Source: a virus. From it: a stretch of DNA of 35,652 nt. Numbering within the stretch: the first letter of the stretch is position 1; every line of letters begins with the position of its first letter. The notes under the pieces are model-generated. The model saw nothing but the letters and a program-made list of their open reading frames with translations, had not been told where the DNA came from and made no database searches. The stretch spans positions 1 to 35,652 of the IMG/VR virus record IMGVR_UViG_3300046787_000055; one strand, given 5' to 3'. The position numbers were made by a program, and so were the translations under genes. Below, in pieces: positions 22,246 to 28,839 of the stretch.

Positions 22246-22324
22246 AATAATGTTGTTTTTTTGCTTGTCTATTAGGGTTTTCCATTACAATGTTTTCATC
22301 GCTTGGAGGCGATAATCTAGTAGA

Positions 22325-22408
22325 CCCAATAGAGCAGTCTGCATGGTACTAGCCATGTCCTCCAACTTCATTTAATCGTGAAGAGACTGTTCCATTGGGT
22401 TTTTTTTT
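22325..22408 (+). ncRNA. Structured three-way-junction RNA ending in T9 (attenuator or small RNA)
   Basis: The arms 22325-22340 and 22384-22399 pair over 16 positions with one A-C mismatch and one G-U. Inside lie two perfect hairpins: CATGG/CCATG (22342-22346 with 22353-22357) and CTTCA/TGAAG (22366-22370 with 22379-22383). Nine T residues follow directly (22400-22408). This gives a three-way junction with an intrinsic-terminator end. It stands in the gap 22246-22422 just before the HNH-AP2 gene. The next hairpin GGC-TTGGAG-GCC (22409-22420) holds the Shine-Dalgarno of that gene. It could terminate transcription, control it, or be a small RNA. Confidence 0.62.
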
Positions 22409-22422
22409 GGCTTGGAGGCCAT

Positions 22423-22914
22423 ATGCTGACACAAGAAATCTTAAGAGAAAACTTTAGATACGAACCAGAAACAGGGCATCTTTTCTGGATAAAAAGATCG
22501 CAAAGAAGAAATTTAAGCAAGCCAATTTCATCAAAAAACCCTAAAGGTTACATACAAGTTTGTACAAAACTAAGTGGAAAATCAAAAACATATGACATCC
22601 ACAGGTTAATTTGGATTTATGTTTATGGTTCAATACCTAACCAAATAGATCATATCAACGGCATTAGAGACGACAACAGACTTTGTAATTTGCGTGAAGT
22701 TACTCATCAACAAAACATGATGAACCAAGCAAAAAGAAGTTCAAACAAAACTTATAAAGGCATTTATCTTTCTTCAAACAAGAAAAAATGGGTTGCTGAA
22801 ATTTGTTTTAATTACAAAAGAAAGTACCTTGGAAGTTTTGATACTCCAGAGCAAGCAAGTGAAGTTTATAACAACGCTGCCAAAGAAATTTTCAAAGAAT
22901 TTGCAAGAACATAG
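22423..22914 (+). CDS. HNH endonuclease with C-terminal AP2-type DNA-binding domain (163 aa)
   Basis: The N-terminal part (RYEPETGHLFWIKRSQRRN) leads to the HNH core, HRLIWIYVYGSIPNQIDHIN followed by GIRDDNRLCNLREVT. The C-terminal 45 residues (TYKGIYLSSNKKKWVAEICF, RKYLGSFDTPEQASEVYNNA) form an AP2-like domain. This is the classic free-standing phage homing endonuclease plan and matches the gene at 24099. I chose the ATG at 22423, after GGAGG, not the ATG at 22375, which lies within the structured RNA. The gene is AT-rich relative to the flanking ones. Confidence 0.88.
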   Translation: MLTQEILRENFRYEPETGHLFWIKRSQRRNLSKPISSKNPKGYIQVCTKLSGKSKTYDIHRLIWIYVYGSIPNQIDHINGIRDDNRLCNLREVTHQQNMMNQAKRSSNKTYKGIYLSSNKKKWVAEICFNYKRKYLGSFDTPEQASEVYNNAAKEIFKEFART

Positions 22915-23105
22915 GGTTTCTCCTAATGTTCAAGTAAAAAACCTGTGGCACATTAGAGGTGTTGGGCAACTTTCCTCTCGAAGTCCATCGAGATAAACAG
23001 TTGCAATGCCATCGAAACTTGCGCTCAACATGGTTGATTGAATCAAGCGTAAAGCAGGGACGAATTGCAAAAACGGACATTTTTGATAAACAGATAGGAG
23101 TGAAT
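22915..23105. other. 191-bp gene-free stretch with alternative hairpins
   Basis: No convincing gene is present. Hairpin AGAGG/CCTCT (22955-22959 with 22974-22978), containing GTTG/CAAC (22961-22964 with 22967-22970), overlaps by two bases with CTCGA/TCGAG (22977-22981 with 22988-22992). The two are therefore mutually exclusive. The stretch ends in the leader ATAGGAGT and the ATG at 23106. A frame open from 22959 joins the next gene but lacks a ribosome site. Confidence 0.5.
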
Positions 23106-23306
23106 ATGCCGATACTTAATGGAAAGAATGTAGTAAACCTAGAGGTAGATGGAGTGGATAGTAAAGACTATCCTGATTTCGCAGACGCATACTTTAGCTA
23201 TGCTTGCTATGAAGATGGAACACCTCTGACAGAAGATGAGTTAAACAAACTCACCGATCTAGCAAATGATGTTCTTTGGGAACTAGCTTACGAAAGTCTC
23301 CACTAA
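23106..23306 (+). CDS. Conserved small phage protein, VNLEVDGVD type (66 aa)
   Basis: Contains NVVNLEVDGVDSKDYPDFAD followed by AYFSYACYEDGTPLTEDELN, and ends ELAYESLH. This sequence plan is widespread in early or recombination modules of phages infecting proteobacteria and is hypothetical there too. The ATG at 23106 has AGGAG five bases upstream, which decides it over the upstream in-frame ATG at 22959. The stop overlaps the next start as TAATG. Confidence 0.8.
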   Translation: MPILNGKNVVNLEVDGVDSKDYPDFADAYFSYACYEDGTPLTEDELNKLTDLANDVLWELAYESLH

Positions 23307-23497
23307 TGAAATCCTTGCTCGAAACTTACATAGAAGAATTCTCAGGGATTCACTACTGCCAATACTGTTTAACAGTAAAAACAAACCAGTCATGCTGTTC
23401 CGATGACTATATCGATTTCAAGTACTTTGGGCTTGAAACACAAAAACAAATCATTCAACAAGAGTTAGATAAGGGATTTAATCATGGGCGTACATAA
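23306..23497 (+). CDS. Small Cys-rich protein (63 aa)
   Basis: Contains HYCQYCLTVKTNQSCCSDDY, giving a CXXC...CC arrangement likely to bind zinc, then a helix (GLETQKQIIQQELDKGFNHG). The start overlaps the preceding stop by one base and the end overlaps the ERF gene by 14 bases. I chose this ATG over an upstream frame start at 23276. Function unknown; it may serve the recombination module. Confidence 0.68.
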   Translation: MKSLLETYIEEFSGIHYCQYCLTVKTNQSCCSDDYIDFKYFGLETQKQIIQQELDKGFNHGRT

Positions 23498-24098
23498 AAA
23501 ACTGATGGATGCACGAATTCAACTTCAGGCAGCACCACTCAAAAAGTCTGGTCACAACAAGTTTGCAGGCTACTCATACTTTGAGCTAGGCGACTTCTTG
23601 CCAACAATCAATCAAATCTTCGCTAGAGTCGGTCTGTGCGGTGTTGTGTCGTTCGATAAAGAACTGGCTACTCTGACTATCACAGATACAGATGATGGCT
23701 CACAGATCAATCTGACAAGCCCTATGGCAGATGCCAATTTAAAGGGATGTCATCCAATCCAGAATCTAGGGGCGGTGGAGACATACACCAGGCGCTATCT
23801 TTGGGTGTCGGCAATGGAGATTGTTGAGCATGATGCTCTAGACTCTTCTGCTCCTCTCAAAGAAGAGAAAGTCATTATCAGTCCTACTCAGGGTGCAACA
23901 GAGAACATCCCTATTGAGGAACTAAGGTATCTTGAAGAAGTGGCAGTCGATCTGATTGCCATGTGTGAGCAAGGTGATCCCAAGGCAGCTTGGGTTAGGT
24001 TGGAGTCAGAGAACTTAGATGCCGAGCAAAAGGTGGCCTTGTGGACGCTATTGCCTAGCAAGGTTCGTAGTGCTTTGAAGAAGGCTAAGGAGCTGTAA
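23484..24098 (+). CDS. erf: ERF-family single-strand annealing recombinase
   Basis: A 204-residue ERF protein. It has KLMDARIQLQAAPLKKSGHN, KFAGYSYFELGDFLPTINQI, FTSPMA-type loop (LTSPMADANLKGCHPIQNLG) and AVETYTRRYLWVSAMEIVEH. ERF rings bind single-stranded DNA and anneal complementary strands, aiding genome circularisation and recombination. The C-terminal 60 residues are helical and charged, as is usual. An HNH gene starts one base after its stop, and an SSB-like gene follows. Confidence 0.9.
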   Translation: MGVHKKLMDARIQLQAAPLKKSGHNKFAGYSYFELGDFLPTINQIFARVGLCGVVSFDKELATLTITDTDDGSQINLTSPMADANLKGCHPIQNLGAVETYTRRYLWVSAMEIVEHDALDSSAPLKEEKVIISPTQGATENIPIEELRYLEEVAVDLIAMCEQGDPKAAWVRLESENLDAEQKVALWTLLPSKVRSALKKAKEL

Positions 24099-24608
24099 AT
24101 GGAAACACTAGCAATTGACCATGATTATGTTTTGTCAGCATTTGACTATCAAGATGGAAATCTTATTAGAAAGATTGGAAGGGCAGGAGAGGTTGGTCAA
24201 GTTGCTGGTTGCGTCCATAAAGGAACAGGCTATATCCATGTGAAGATCAAAGGTAAAGCATACAAAGCACATCGCCTTATTTTCTTGTACCACTACGGAT
24301 ATTTGCCTGATTTCGTAGACCATATTGATGGCAATAAGGCTAACAACAAAATTGAGAATTTGAGAGCTGCAACCAAAGAGGAGAATTGTCGCAATCAAAA
24401 AATTAGATCAACAAACAAATCTGGGTGCAAAGGAGTGAAATGGGTTAAGTCTTACAAAAAATGGAAAGTCGAGGTTTGCAAAAACTACAAACAAATTAGT
24501 TTTGGTTTGTATGAAGATTTAGAGTTAGCAAGTCTTGTTGCAATAGAAGCAACTGAGTTAATACATGGCAGATTTTCTGCTTACAAAGGAGTTTTAAATG
24601 GAAAATAA
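24099..24608 (+). CDS. HNH endonuclease with AP2-type domain between ERF and SSB-like genes (169 aa)
   Basis: The HNH core is [20 protein letters not shown] with [15 protein letters not shown]. The C-terminal AP2-like domain reads [39 protein letters not shown]. It shares architecture with the gene at 22423. It starts directly after the ERF stop and its end overlaps the SSB-like start by 11 bases. It is inserted exactly between two recombination genes without disturbing either, as homing genes do. Confidence 0.88.
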   Translation: METLAIDHDYVLSAFDYQDGNLIRKIGRAGEVGQVAGCVHKGTGYIHVKIKGKAYKAHRLIFLYHYGYLPDFVDHIDGNKANNKIENLRAATKEENCRNQKIRSTNKSGCKGVKWVKSYKKWKVEVCKNYKQISFGLYEDLELASLVAIEATELIHGRFSAYKGVLNGK

Positions 24609-24852
24609 ATCAAATCAGCGCGACAATAGTGGTGTACTTTTTCGCAACGACAAGAAAGAAACAGGAAACCACCCTGATTACAAAGGAAATATCACAGTAA
24701 ATGGTCAGGACTTCTGGCTATCTGCTTGGATCAAAGAAGGTAAGTCTGGCAAGTTCATGGGTTTGGCATTGTCTCCAAAGGAACAACAAGCACCACAGAA
24801 GACTAAGCCCAAAGGTTCTGGATTCGATGATTTTGATGACGCGCCTTTTTGA
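24598..24852 (+). CDS. Single-strand DNA-binding-like protein (84 aa)
   Basis: The core [40 protein letters not shown] and [12 protein letters not shown] is a short single beta-barrel of the type found in small phage OB-fold-like proteins. The C-terminal tail is [10 protein letters not shown], closely like the acidic (D)D-F tip by which bacterial SSB recruits DNA-repair proteins. It follows ERF, apart from the HNH insertion. It probably coats single strands for annealing or replication. Confidence 0.68.
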   Translation: MENKSNQRDNSGVLFRNDKKETGNHPDYKGNITVNGQDFWLSAWIKEGKSGKFMGLALSPKEQQAPQKTKPKGSGFDDFDDAPF

Positions 24853-24932
24853 GTAAGTTTACGAGGGGAAAACGGACAGAAATGTCGGACGAACGCCAGT
24901 ACCCTCACCAGTTCAATAAATAGGAGTTAATA

Positions 24933-25247
24933 ATGGATATTAAAAGTGCTTTCGAGAAGATATTTCAGATGCCTGAGTTTCCTAGAGTAAGGAAAACAGA
25001 CCCTGTAACATCACATGAGGCAGCAGAAGCAATCAAGCCTGTTGTTTCCCACCACTTCCAAACAATCTTAGAGTGCCTACAGACTTATGGGCCACTCGGT
25101 AAAGATGGAATCTCAGCCATGACAAATCTAGACTCAAATCAGGTTGCCAGGCGCTTAAATGAAATGCAGAAGATTGGGCTTATCAAGTTAACTGGTAAGA
25201 CAGTCAAATCAGATTCAGGTCGTTCAGAAAGGGAGTGGACAGCATGA
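24933..25247 (+). CDS. Winged-helix regulator-like protein (104 aa)
   Basis: The core contains RKTDPVTSHEAAEAIKPVVS, HHFQTILECLQTYGPLGKDG, ISAMTNLDSNQVARRLNEMQ and IGLIKLTGKTV: a full winged helix with recognition helix and wing. The DPVTSHEAAE opening is common in phage early regulators. An AATAAATAGGAGTTAAT leader precedes the ATG. The stop overlaps the next start (ATGA). Probably a transcription or DNA-binding protein. Confidence 0.78.
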   Translation: MDIKSAFEKIFQMPEFPRVRKTDPVTSHEAAEAIKPVVSHHFQTILECLQTYGPLGKDGISAMTNLDSNQVARRLNEMQKIGLIKLTGKTVKSDSGRSEREWTA

Positions 25248-25420
25248 TTGAAAAACCACCATATTCAAAGATTAGCTATCCATCGGTAGCAAACAAAGAT
25301 TTCAAATGGTCATCAGGATCGGATGTTCAAGCTGTTTGGAGAAAGTATGGATGGACTCCTCCAAGTGAGAAGATGACACCTCCACCTCCTGAAAGACAAG
25401 AGTTTAGGAGAGTCAAATGA
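25244..25420 (+). CDS. Conserved small protein (58 aa)
   Basis: Contains YSKISYPSVANKDFKWSSGS and DVQAVWRKYGWTPPSEKMTP. The D-Q-VWR-YGWTPP segment is common in short phage proteins next to regulators. I chose ATG 25244 with its ATGA overlap over the in-frame GTG at 25235. Pro-rich C-terminus. Function unknown. Confidence 0.7.
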   Translation: MIEKPPYSKISYPSVANKDFKWSSGSDVQAVWRKYGWTPPSEKMTPPPPERQEFRRVK

Positions 25421-25731
25421 CACAGGATGACATCATTGAGATGGCTAAACAGGTCTGCGATATAGCTATAGACAATCGGGGTCGTCACACATTTGTGTGC
25501 GATGAATATGGACTTGAAGCCTTTGCCAAGCTAGTAGCACAGCATGAGCGTGAGCGAATTAAGGTTGCAAACGCACCAGAGATTGAACGTATCAATGCAC
25601 ACATTAAAGAACTAGAGGATGCAGTCTTAGCCGAGCGTGAGGCGTGTGCAAAGGTGTGTGAAGAATATGCAGATGATTCTCGTACAGGGATTACTTGTGC
25701 CGAAGTAATCAGAGCAAGGGGACAAGCATGA
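25417..25731 (+). CDS. Conserved helical phage protein (104 aa)
   Basis: Contains MTQDDIIEMAKQVCDIAIDN, EYGLEAFAKLVAQHERERIK and AEREACAKVCEEYADDSRTG, ending in EVIRARGQA. The EREACAKVCE---D repeat-like helix is a hallmark of short phage proteins of unknown role. Linked by ATGA overlaps to both neighbours, including the glutaredoxin. Confidence 0.75.
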   Translation: MTQDDIIEMAKQVCDIAIDNRGRHTFVCDEYGLEAFAKLVAQHERERIKVANAPEIERINAHIKELEDAVLAEREACAKVCEEYADDSRTGITCAEVIRARGQA

Positions 25732-25964
25732 ACATCACGATATATGTTAAATCTGGATGCCCTAATTGCGTGACAGCAAAGAATCTACTCCAGTCTTTGA
25801 ATATTGAATACAAAGAGATAGACATTGAGACTGGAGATAGGTTTGCTAACTTTGTTGCTAACTATCCAGATGCTAGACAGATGCCACAATGCTTTATTGG
25901 TGACCAAAGAGTAGGTGGTTTGGCAGGGTTACAGGCTGCTTTAAAGAAGTTAGGAATGACATGA
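25728..25964 (+). CDS. Glutaredoxin
   Basis: A 78-residue glutaredoxin. Active site CPNC is at residues 11-14, followed by AKNLLQSLNIEYKEIDIETG, then MPQCFIGDQRVGG with cis-Pro and the GG glutathione-binding turn. It reduces disulfides, possibly supporting host ribonucleotide reductase. Start ATG 25728 overlaps the previous stop (ATGA); the in-frame ATG at 25695 lies inside the upstream gene and lacks support. Confidence 0.9.
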   Translation: MNITIYVKSGCPNCVTAKNLLQSLNIEYKEIDIETGDRFANFVANYPDARQMPQCFIGDQRVGGLAGLQAALKKLGMT

Positions 25965-26410
25965 CACAGACTGAAGCACTCAAATTAGCATTGGTTGCTT
26001 TGGAGATGTATCGTGAATACACACCAGAAGGCAACGGCGTTGCTGAGCAGGCTATCATCGCCATTAAAGCCGCACTAGAAGCGAAGGATGAGCCTTACGC
26101 TTTTGAAGCATCAATATATTCCAATGCCAGAATGAAAGTTGACCCTGTAACTGGGAATGTAAGCATTGGAACTGTTACGAAGGCTTGTGGTCTTGAGTGT
26201 GACTGTACTGATGTTTGTGAACAAGATGACTACAAAGCATTGTGGCAACAGATGTGTGAGCGATGCGATGAGTTGGACAAGAAGTTGGCACAGCGCACAT
26301 GGGTAGGGTTAGATGTAGAAGATTACATAAAAGCTCTTGAGCTATGCGACTTTGACAAGGATGCGGCTTTTGATTTCTTTGAAGCCAAATTAAAGGAACT
26401 CAACACATGA
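25961..26410 (+). CDS. Conserved early phage protein (149 aa)
   Basis: Begins MTQTEALKLALVALEMYREY, and has AIIAIKAALEAKDEPYAFEA, then a Cys-rich middle (CGLECDCTDVCEQDD) that could bind metal, and a helical C-terminus (QQMCERCDELDKKLAQRTWV). The opening is found in many phage early proteins with variable C-termini. Role unknown. Confidence 0.75.
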   Translation: MTQTEALKLALVALEMYREYTPEGNGVAEQAIIAIKAALEAKDEPYAFEASIYSNARMKVDPVTGNVSIGTVTKACGLECDCTDVCEQDDYKALWQQMCERCDELDKKLAQRTWVGLDVEDYIKALELCDFDKDAAFDFFEAKLKELNT

Positions 26411-26598
26411 TGCCTCAAATTGACATGGGTTCAACTTTCTCAACCCATAAGTTCAAATTCTGTACCAAATGTGATACAGATAAACCCCCAGAAGGCGGTA
26501 TTGAGAATGGTCAAAAGTGGATATGCCAGTCCTGTTGGTTAAAGAAAATTACAGGTATTAACTTAAAACAAAACAGAATAGACGGAGGAAAACGATGA
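26407..26598 (+). CDS. Zinc-finger-like small protein (63 aa)
   Basis: Contains KFCTKCDTDKPPEGGIENGQ and KWICQSCWLKKIT, two CXXC pairs about 20 residues apart, forming a simple zinc ribbon. The C-terminus is basic (NLKQNRIDGGKR). Linked by ATGA overlaps to both neighbours. Likely a small nucleic-acid or protein-binding factor. Confidence 0.75.
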   Translation: MMPQIDMGSTFSTHKFKFCTKCDTDKPPEGGIENGQKWICQSCWLKKITGINLKQNRIDGGKR

Positions 26599-26897
26599 GT
26601 TACGCTAATACAGAAATGAAGGTCATCCAATGGGGTGAGGCTAGGCAGATTGTCCAAAACAGCACACCTTATGCCCAAGCAGTTAAAACTCGTGAAGAAC
26701 TACAAGAGTTGTTCACAGCCATTGCTAAAGGCGATAGAGCAGAAATGGCAGACGCATACGGAGATATTCTTGTAACCCTAGTAATGGGTGCTGCTTGCGC
26801 TGATTTAGACCTTGTAGAGTGCTTTAAAGGCGCTTACGAGGAGATTAAAGACCGAAAAGGATTCCTCAATAAAGAGGGCATCTTTGTTAAGCAGTAA
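26595..26897 (+). CDS. MazG-like nucleotide pyrophosphohydrolase (100 aa)
   Basis: Contains TREELQELFTAIAKGDRAEM, then ADAYGDILVTLVMGAACADL, with the EEXXE...EXXD metal-binding pattern typical of MazG/all-alpha NTP-PPases. The C-terminus DRKGFLNKEGIFVKQ also fits phage MazG-like proteins. It may hydrolyse nucleotides or ppGpp-type alarmones to keep the host productive. Last gene of the plus-strand operon; its end overlaps the converging endolysin gene by 11 bases. Confidence 0.82.
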   Translation: MSYANTEMKVIQWGEARQIVQNSTPYAQAVKTREELQELFTAIAKGDRAEMADAYGDILVTLVMGAACADLDLVECFKGAYEEIKDRKGFLNKEGIFVKQ

Positions 26898-27483
26898 GAA
26901 CTGCTAGTGCATGATTTATGTGCTTTTCTCGATCTGCAAGCCCGATAAAGCCTCCGTTAATTTTTTTGCACATAGTCTTGTAATCTCTGGAATCAGCGTA
27001 TTGGTTTAGCTTATGCGTATTCCAGAACCACCCTGCGGTTAGTGCGGCATACATTGGTGTAGCGACTAACTCAGGGTTCATAATGAAGTCCACACCAAGA
27101 GCTTGCCCTGCATGGTAATAATTGCTAGAGCCAGTTAGCTGGATACAGCCTCTGCCAATAAAACGCCAAGCGTCCCCAGAAGCCTCATCCCTGTTGCCCA
27201 TACGATTGCTATAAACGACTGTAGCGATCATCTTTGGGTTTCTTGCACACGCCTGAGCCTTGGCAGCATCAAAGCGTTTAGGCCACAGTTTTTGTAAAGC
27301 CTCAGCACGATAATTTAAGTTTTCGGTCAGCATCTTAAAGTTACCGCTTTCATGCCCACATTGACCAATAAACGCCGCCATACGCAATGGTGTTGAGATG
27401 TCAAACTTCTCAAAAGTAGCATTTAACCCATCTAGCCACTCAGGGCCAATATGTAGTTGCTTTAGTTGTTCAGCGTTTATCAT
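26887..27483 (-). CDS. GH19 chitinase-type endolysin (198 aa)
   Basis: The GH19 fold is evident: MRMAAFIGQCGHESGNFKML-like segment (residues about 34-52) with catalytic Glu in GHES, TENLNYRAEALQKLWPKRF, GDAWRFIGRGCIQLTGSSNY and the NGG motif KKINGGFIGLADR. GH19 endolysins hydrolyse peptidoglycan at lysis. No signal peptide is present, so release depends on the holin. The start overlaps the i-spanin end by 14 bases. It ends the lysis cassette. Confidence 0.9.
   Translation of the reverse strand: MINAEQLKQLHIGPEWLDGLNATFEKFDISTPLRMAAFIGQCGHESGNFKMLTENLNYRAEALQKLWPKRFDAAKAQACARNPKMIATVVYSNRMGNRDEASGDAWRFIGRGCIQLTGSSNYYHAGQALGVDFIMNPELVATPMYAALTAGWFWNTHKLNQYADSRDYKTMCKKINGGFIGLADREKHINHALAVLTA
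26890..26905. terminator. Hairpin at convergent MazG-like and endolysin gene ends
   Basis: AGCAGT-AAGA-ACTGCT is a perfect 6-bp hairpin lying across the overlapping 3' ends of two converging genes. It includes the TAA of the MazG-like gene and abuts that of the endolysin. No U-run follows on either strand, so termination strength is doubtful. Confidence 0.4.
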
Positions 27484-27967
27484 TCAACAGATTCCTTACA
27501 TTCTCGTATGCGTCTACGCAAGCATTCAATGCGGCAGTATTCTTATCTCCCTGTGCCACTATTTCTGCGATGGCGAGGAGGGTTGCTCGTTCGGCATCAG
27601 TAGCTTCGTTAACCTGTCTGTCAGGTTCACTTCTTGTTTCTTGATTTGCGGTGGCAATGGTGGAATTTGCGGGGGCTGATGGACAACTTGCGGTTGGGAT
27701 GCGCACCCTACCAGCACGAATGGCACGATCCAAAGCAGACTGTTTCTGATTGATAACATCTTGGGTCTCCTGAAGTTTTGAAGCATTTGCATTAAGTTGT
27801 TCAGTAAGTTTTTGTTCAGTTTTACGAGCTTCCTCATTCTTTTTGGCGATAGCGATCTTCATATCGTTATCACGCTCTAACCACCCATAGTGATGCCCTA
27901 CTCGGTATGTACCAAAAAGAGATACTAAAACACCAACAAGCAGCCAAGGGAGTGGGATAGGTAGCAT
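27470..27967 (-). CDS. i-spanin (Rz-like)
   Basis: A 165-residue type II membrane protein. N-terminal transmembrane segment IPLPWLLVGVLVSLFGTYRV, then a coiled coil (AKKNEEARKTEQKLTEQLNA, NASKLQETQDVINQKQSALD), and a periplasmic part with RVRIPTASCPSAP, typical of Rz proteins. With the o-spanin nested inside in another frame, it links inner and outer membrane for the final lysis step. It overlaps the holin stop (TAATG). Confidence 0.88.
   Translation of the reverse strand: MLPIPLPWLLVGVLVSLFGTYRVGHHYGWLERDNDMKIAIAKKNEEARKTEQKLTEQLNANASKLQETQDVINQKQSALDRAIRAGRVRIPTASCPSAPANSTIATANQETRSEPDRQVNEATDAERATLLAIAEIVAQGDKNTAALNACVDAYENVRNLLNDKR
27559..27759 (-). CDS. o-spanin lipoprotein (Rz1-like), nested in Rz gene
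   Basis: A 66-residue lipoprotein in another frame of the i-spanin gene. Signal peptide MLSIRNSLLWIVPFVLVGC ends in the lipobox (LVGC), followed by a Pro-rich mature part (QPQVVHQPPQIPPLPPQI) typical of Rz1. I chose the ATG at 27759, with AGGAG seven bases upstream, not the longer frame to 27837. Entirely embedded, as in lambda. Marks a Gram-negative host. Confidence 0.88.
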   Translation of the reverse strand: MLSIRNSLLWIVPFVLVGCASQPQVVHQPPQIPPLPPQIKKQEVNLTDRLTKLLMPNEQPSSPSQK

Positions 27968-28494
27968 TATTCTGCCTCCTCACGAGCTTTAGCCAACTCA
28001 ACACGCTCTTCATCGTCTTCCAAATGTTCAGGTGGAGTAGTTGGTGGAGGGCCAGGTGTCCAACTCTCATCCAACTCAGGATTCTTCCAAACAGGCATTG
28101 CACCAAAAGGTTGGCTTGGCAAACCATACGCAGATTGCGGAGGTGCGTAGGAAGCATTAAAACCGCCCTGAGAGCCGTTAAAACCCATTGGTTGACACAT
28201 TGGTTGCATTGGAGGCTGCGGGCTTCCAAAAGCCTTTGCCGCTGCTCCTGCCGCCCTCTTGGTCATCACACCACCAATACCACCAACAATGAGAAGAACA
28301 ATGTCGTTCAGCATCTTTGTGTAGGCTTGGTCAATCGGAGCCATACTTTTGATAGGTTGAGTAACAAAAGTGACAGAGTACAGAAGTGCAATAACAATGA
28401 AGCAAAGAATGCAGGTCACAACGACCACAACAAAGCCCCAAACTCGGACTTCGAACTCTTCAGTTGTTAGGTTTGGCTTCTGGTTGTTGGACAT
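27967..28494 (-). CDS. Holin candidate with Pro-rich tail (175 aa)
   Basis: Transmembrane helix 1 is about residues 19-45 (WGFVVVVVTCILCFIVIALL), helix 2 about 62-80 (MLNDIVLLIVGGIGGVMT). A Gly/Pro-rich then acidic cytoplasmic tail follows (PPQSAYGLPSQPFGAMP, EHLEDDEERVELAKAREEAE). Two-TM layout and adjacency to spanins and endolysin suggest a holin. The long disordered tail is unusual for holins, so a structural membrane protein is possible. Confidence 0.65.
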   Translation of the reverse strand: MSNNQKPNLTTEEFEVRVWGFVVVVVTCILCFIVIALLYSVTFVTQPIKSMAPIDQAYTKMLNDIVLLIVGGIGGVMTKRAAGAAAKAFGSPQPPMQPMCQPMGFNGSQGGFNASYAPPQSAYGLPSQPFGAMPVWKNPELDESWTPGPPPTTPPEHLEDDEERVELAKAREEAE

Positions 28495-28666
28495 CGTTTA
28501 CCTTTTTCTCAAGAATAGGGGCTACTAAGTACTCAGGACATTGTTGGGTGAACAAGCACTTAGGTTTCTGACATTGTTCGGCATGAAAATTATCAGGGTT
28601 CTGGCAAAAATAGCGATATCTGTCTTCACAACCAGTTAACAAAAGTAGTAAGAGTAAATATCTCAT
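28460..28666 (-). CDS. Small lipoprotein (68 aa)
   Basis: Starts MRYLLLLLLLTGCEDRYRYF, a very short signal sequence with lipobox LTGC. The mature part has several Cys (FCQNPDNFHAEQCQKPKC, FTQQC), suggesting disulfides in the periplasm. It is separate from the nested Rz1 and lies upstream of the holin gene, which it overlaps by 35 bases. It could be an additional outer-membrane factor or exclusion protein. Confidence 0.72.
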   Translation of the reverse strand: MRYLLLLLLLTGCEDRYRYFCQNPDNFHAEQCQKPKCLFTQQCPEYLVAPILEKKVNDVQQPEAKPNN

Positions 28667-28839
28667 GCCATTGTGTCCACAGAATTAGGTTTAACCCAAT
28701 TGGTTTTGATTTCGTAGGCTTTCTTTTGCAACTCAGCTTGTCTGTTTAGCTCGGCAAGACGATCCATATTCTGCTTGTGGATCACCCTGTGAGCCTCCCA
28801 AAGCATCCTTGCATTGGCTTGATAGGTAGTTATTTTCAT
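28663..28839 (-). CDS. Hypothetical helical protein (58 aa)
   Basis: Reads MKITTYQANARMLWEAHRVI and HKQNMDRLAELNRQAELQKK, then AYEIKTNWVKPNSVDTMA. A single amphipathic helical protein. ATGA overlaps link it to the 50-aa gene before and the lipoprotein gene after. No family recognised. It is placed between ejection-protein genes and the lysis cassette. Confidence 0.65.
   Translation of the reverse strand: MKITTYQANARMLWEAHRVIHKQNMDRLAELNRQAELQKKAYEIKTNWVKPNSVDTMA

Noticed and set aside
22246-22320. Plus-strand promoter for the recombination operon
   Set aside because: TTGCTT/TTGTCT with TACAAT can be seen, but spacings (19 or 15 bp) are poor; a promoter must exist nearby, yet I cannot point to it.
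22285-22371. 28-aa minus-strand frame (MKLEDMASTMQTALLGLLDY...) over the structured RNA
   Set aside because: It could be a leader peptide, but it coincides with the paired arms of the plus-strand RNA, has no well-spaced ribosome site before its first ATG, and no coupling to the next gene.
22325-22420. tRNA, hammerhead ribozyme or group I intron
   Set aside because: Stem lengths and loops do not match a tRNA, the hammerhead CUGANGA core is absent, and the flanking genes are not interrupted as an intron would require.
24871-24912. 13-aa frame before the winged-helix gene and a GGACA-GAAA-TGTC inverted repeat
   Set aside because: Both are short and lack further support; the repeat could be an operator but has no second copy beyond a partial ACGGACA match near 23075.
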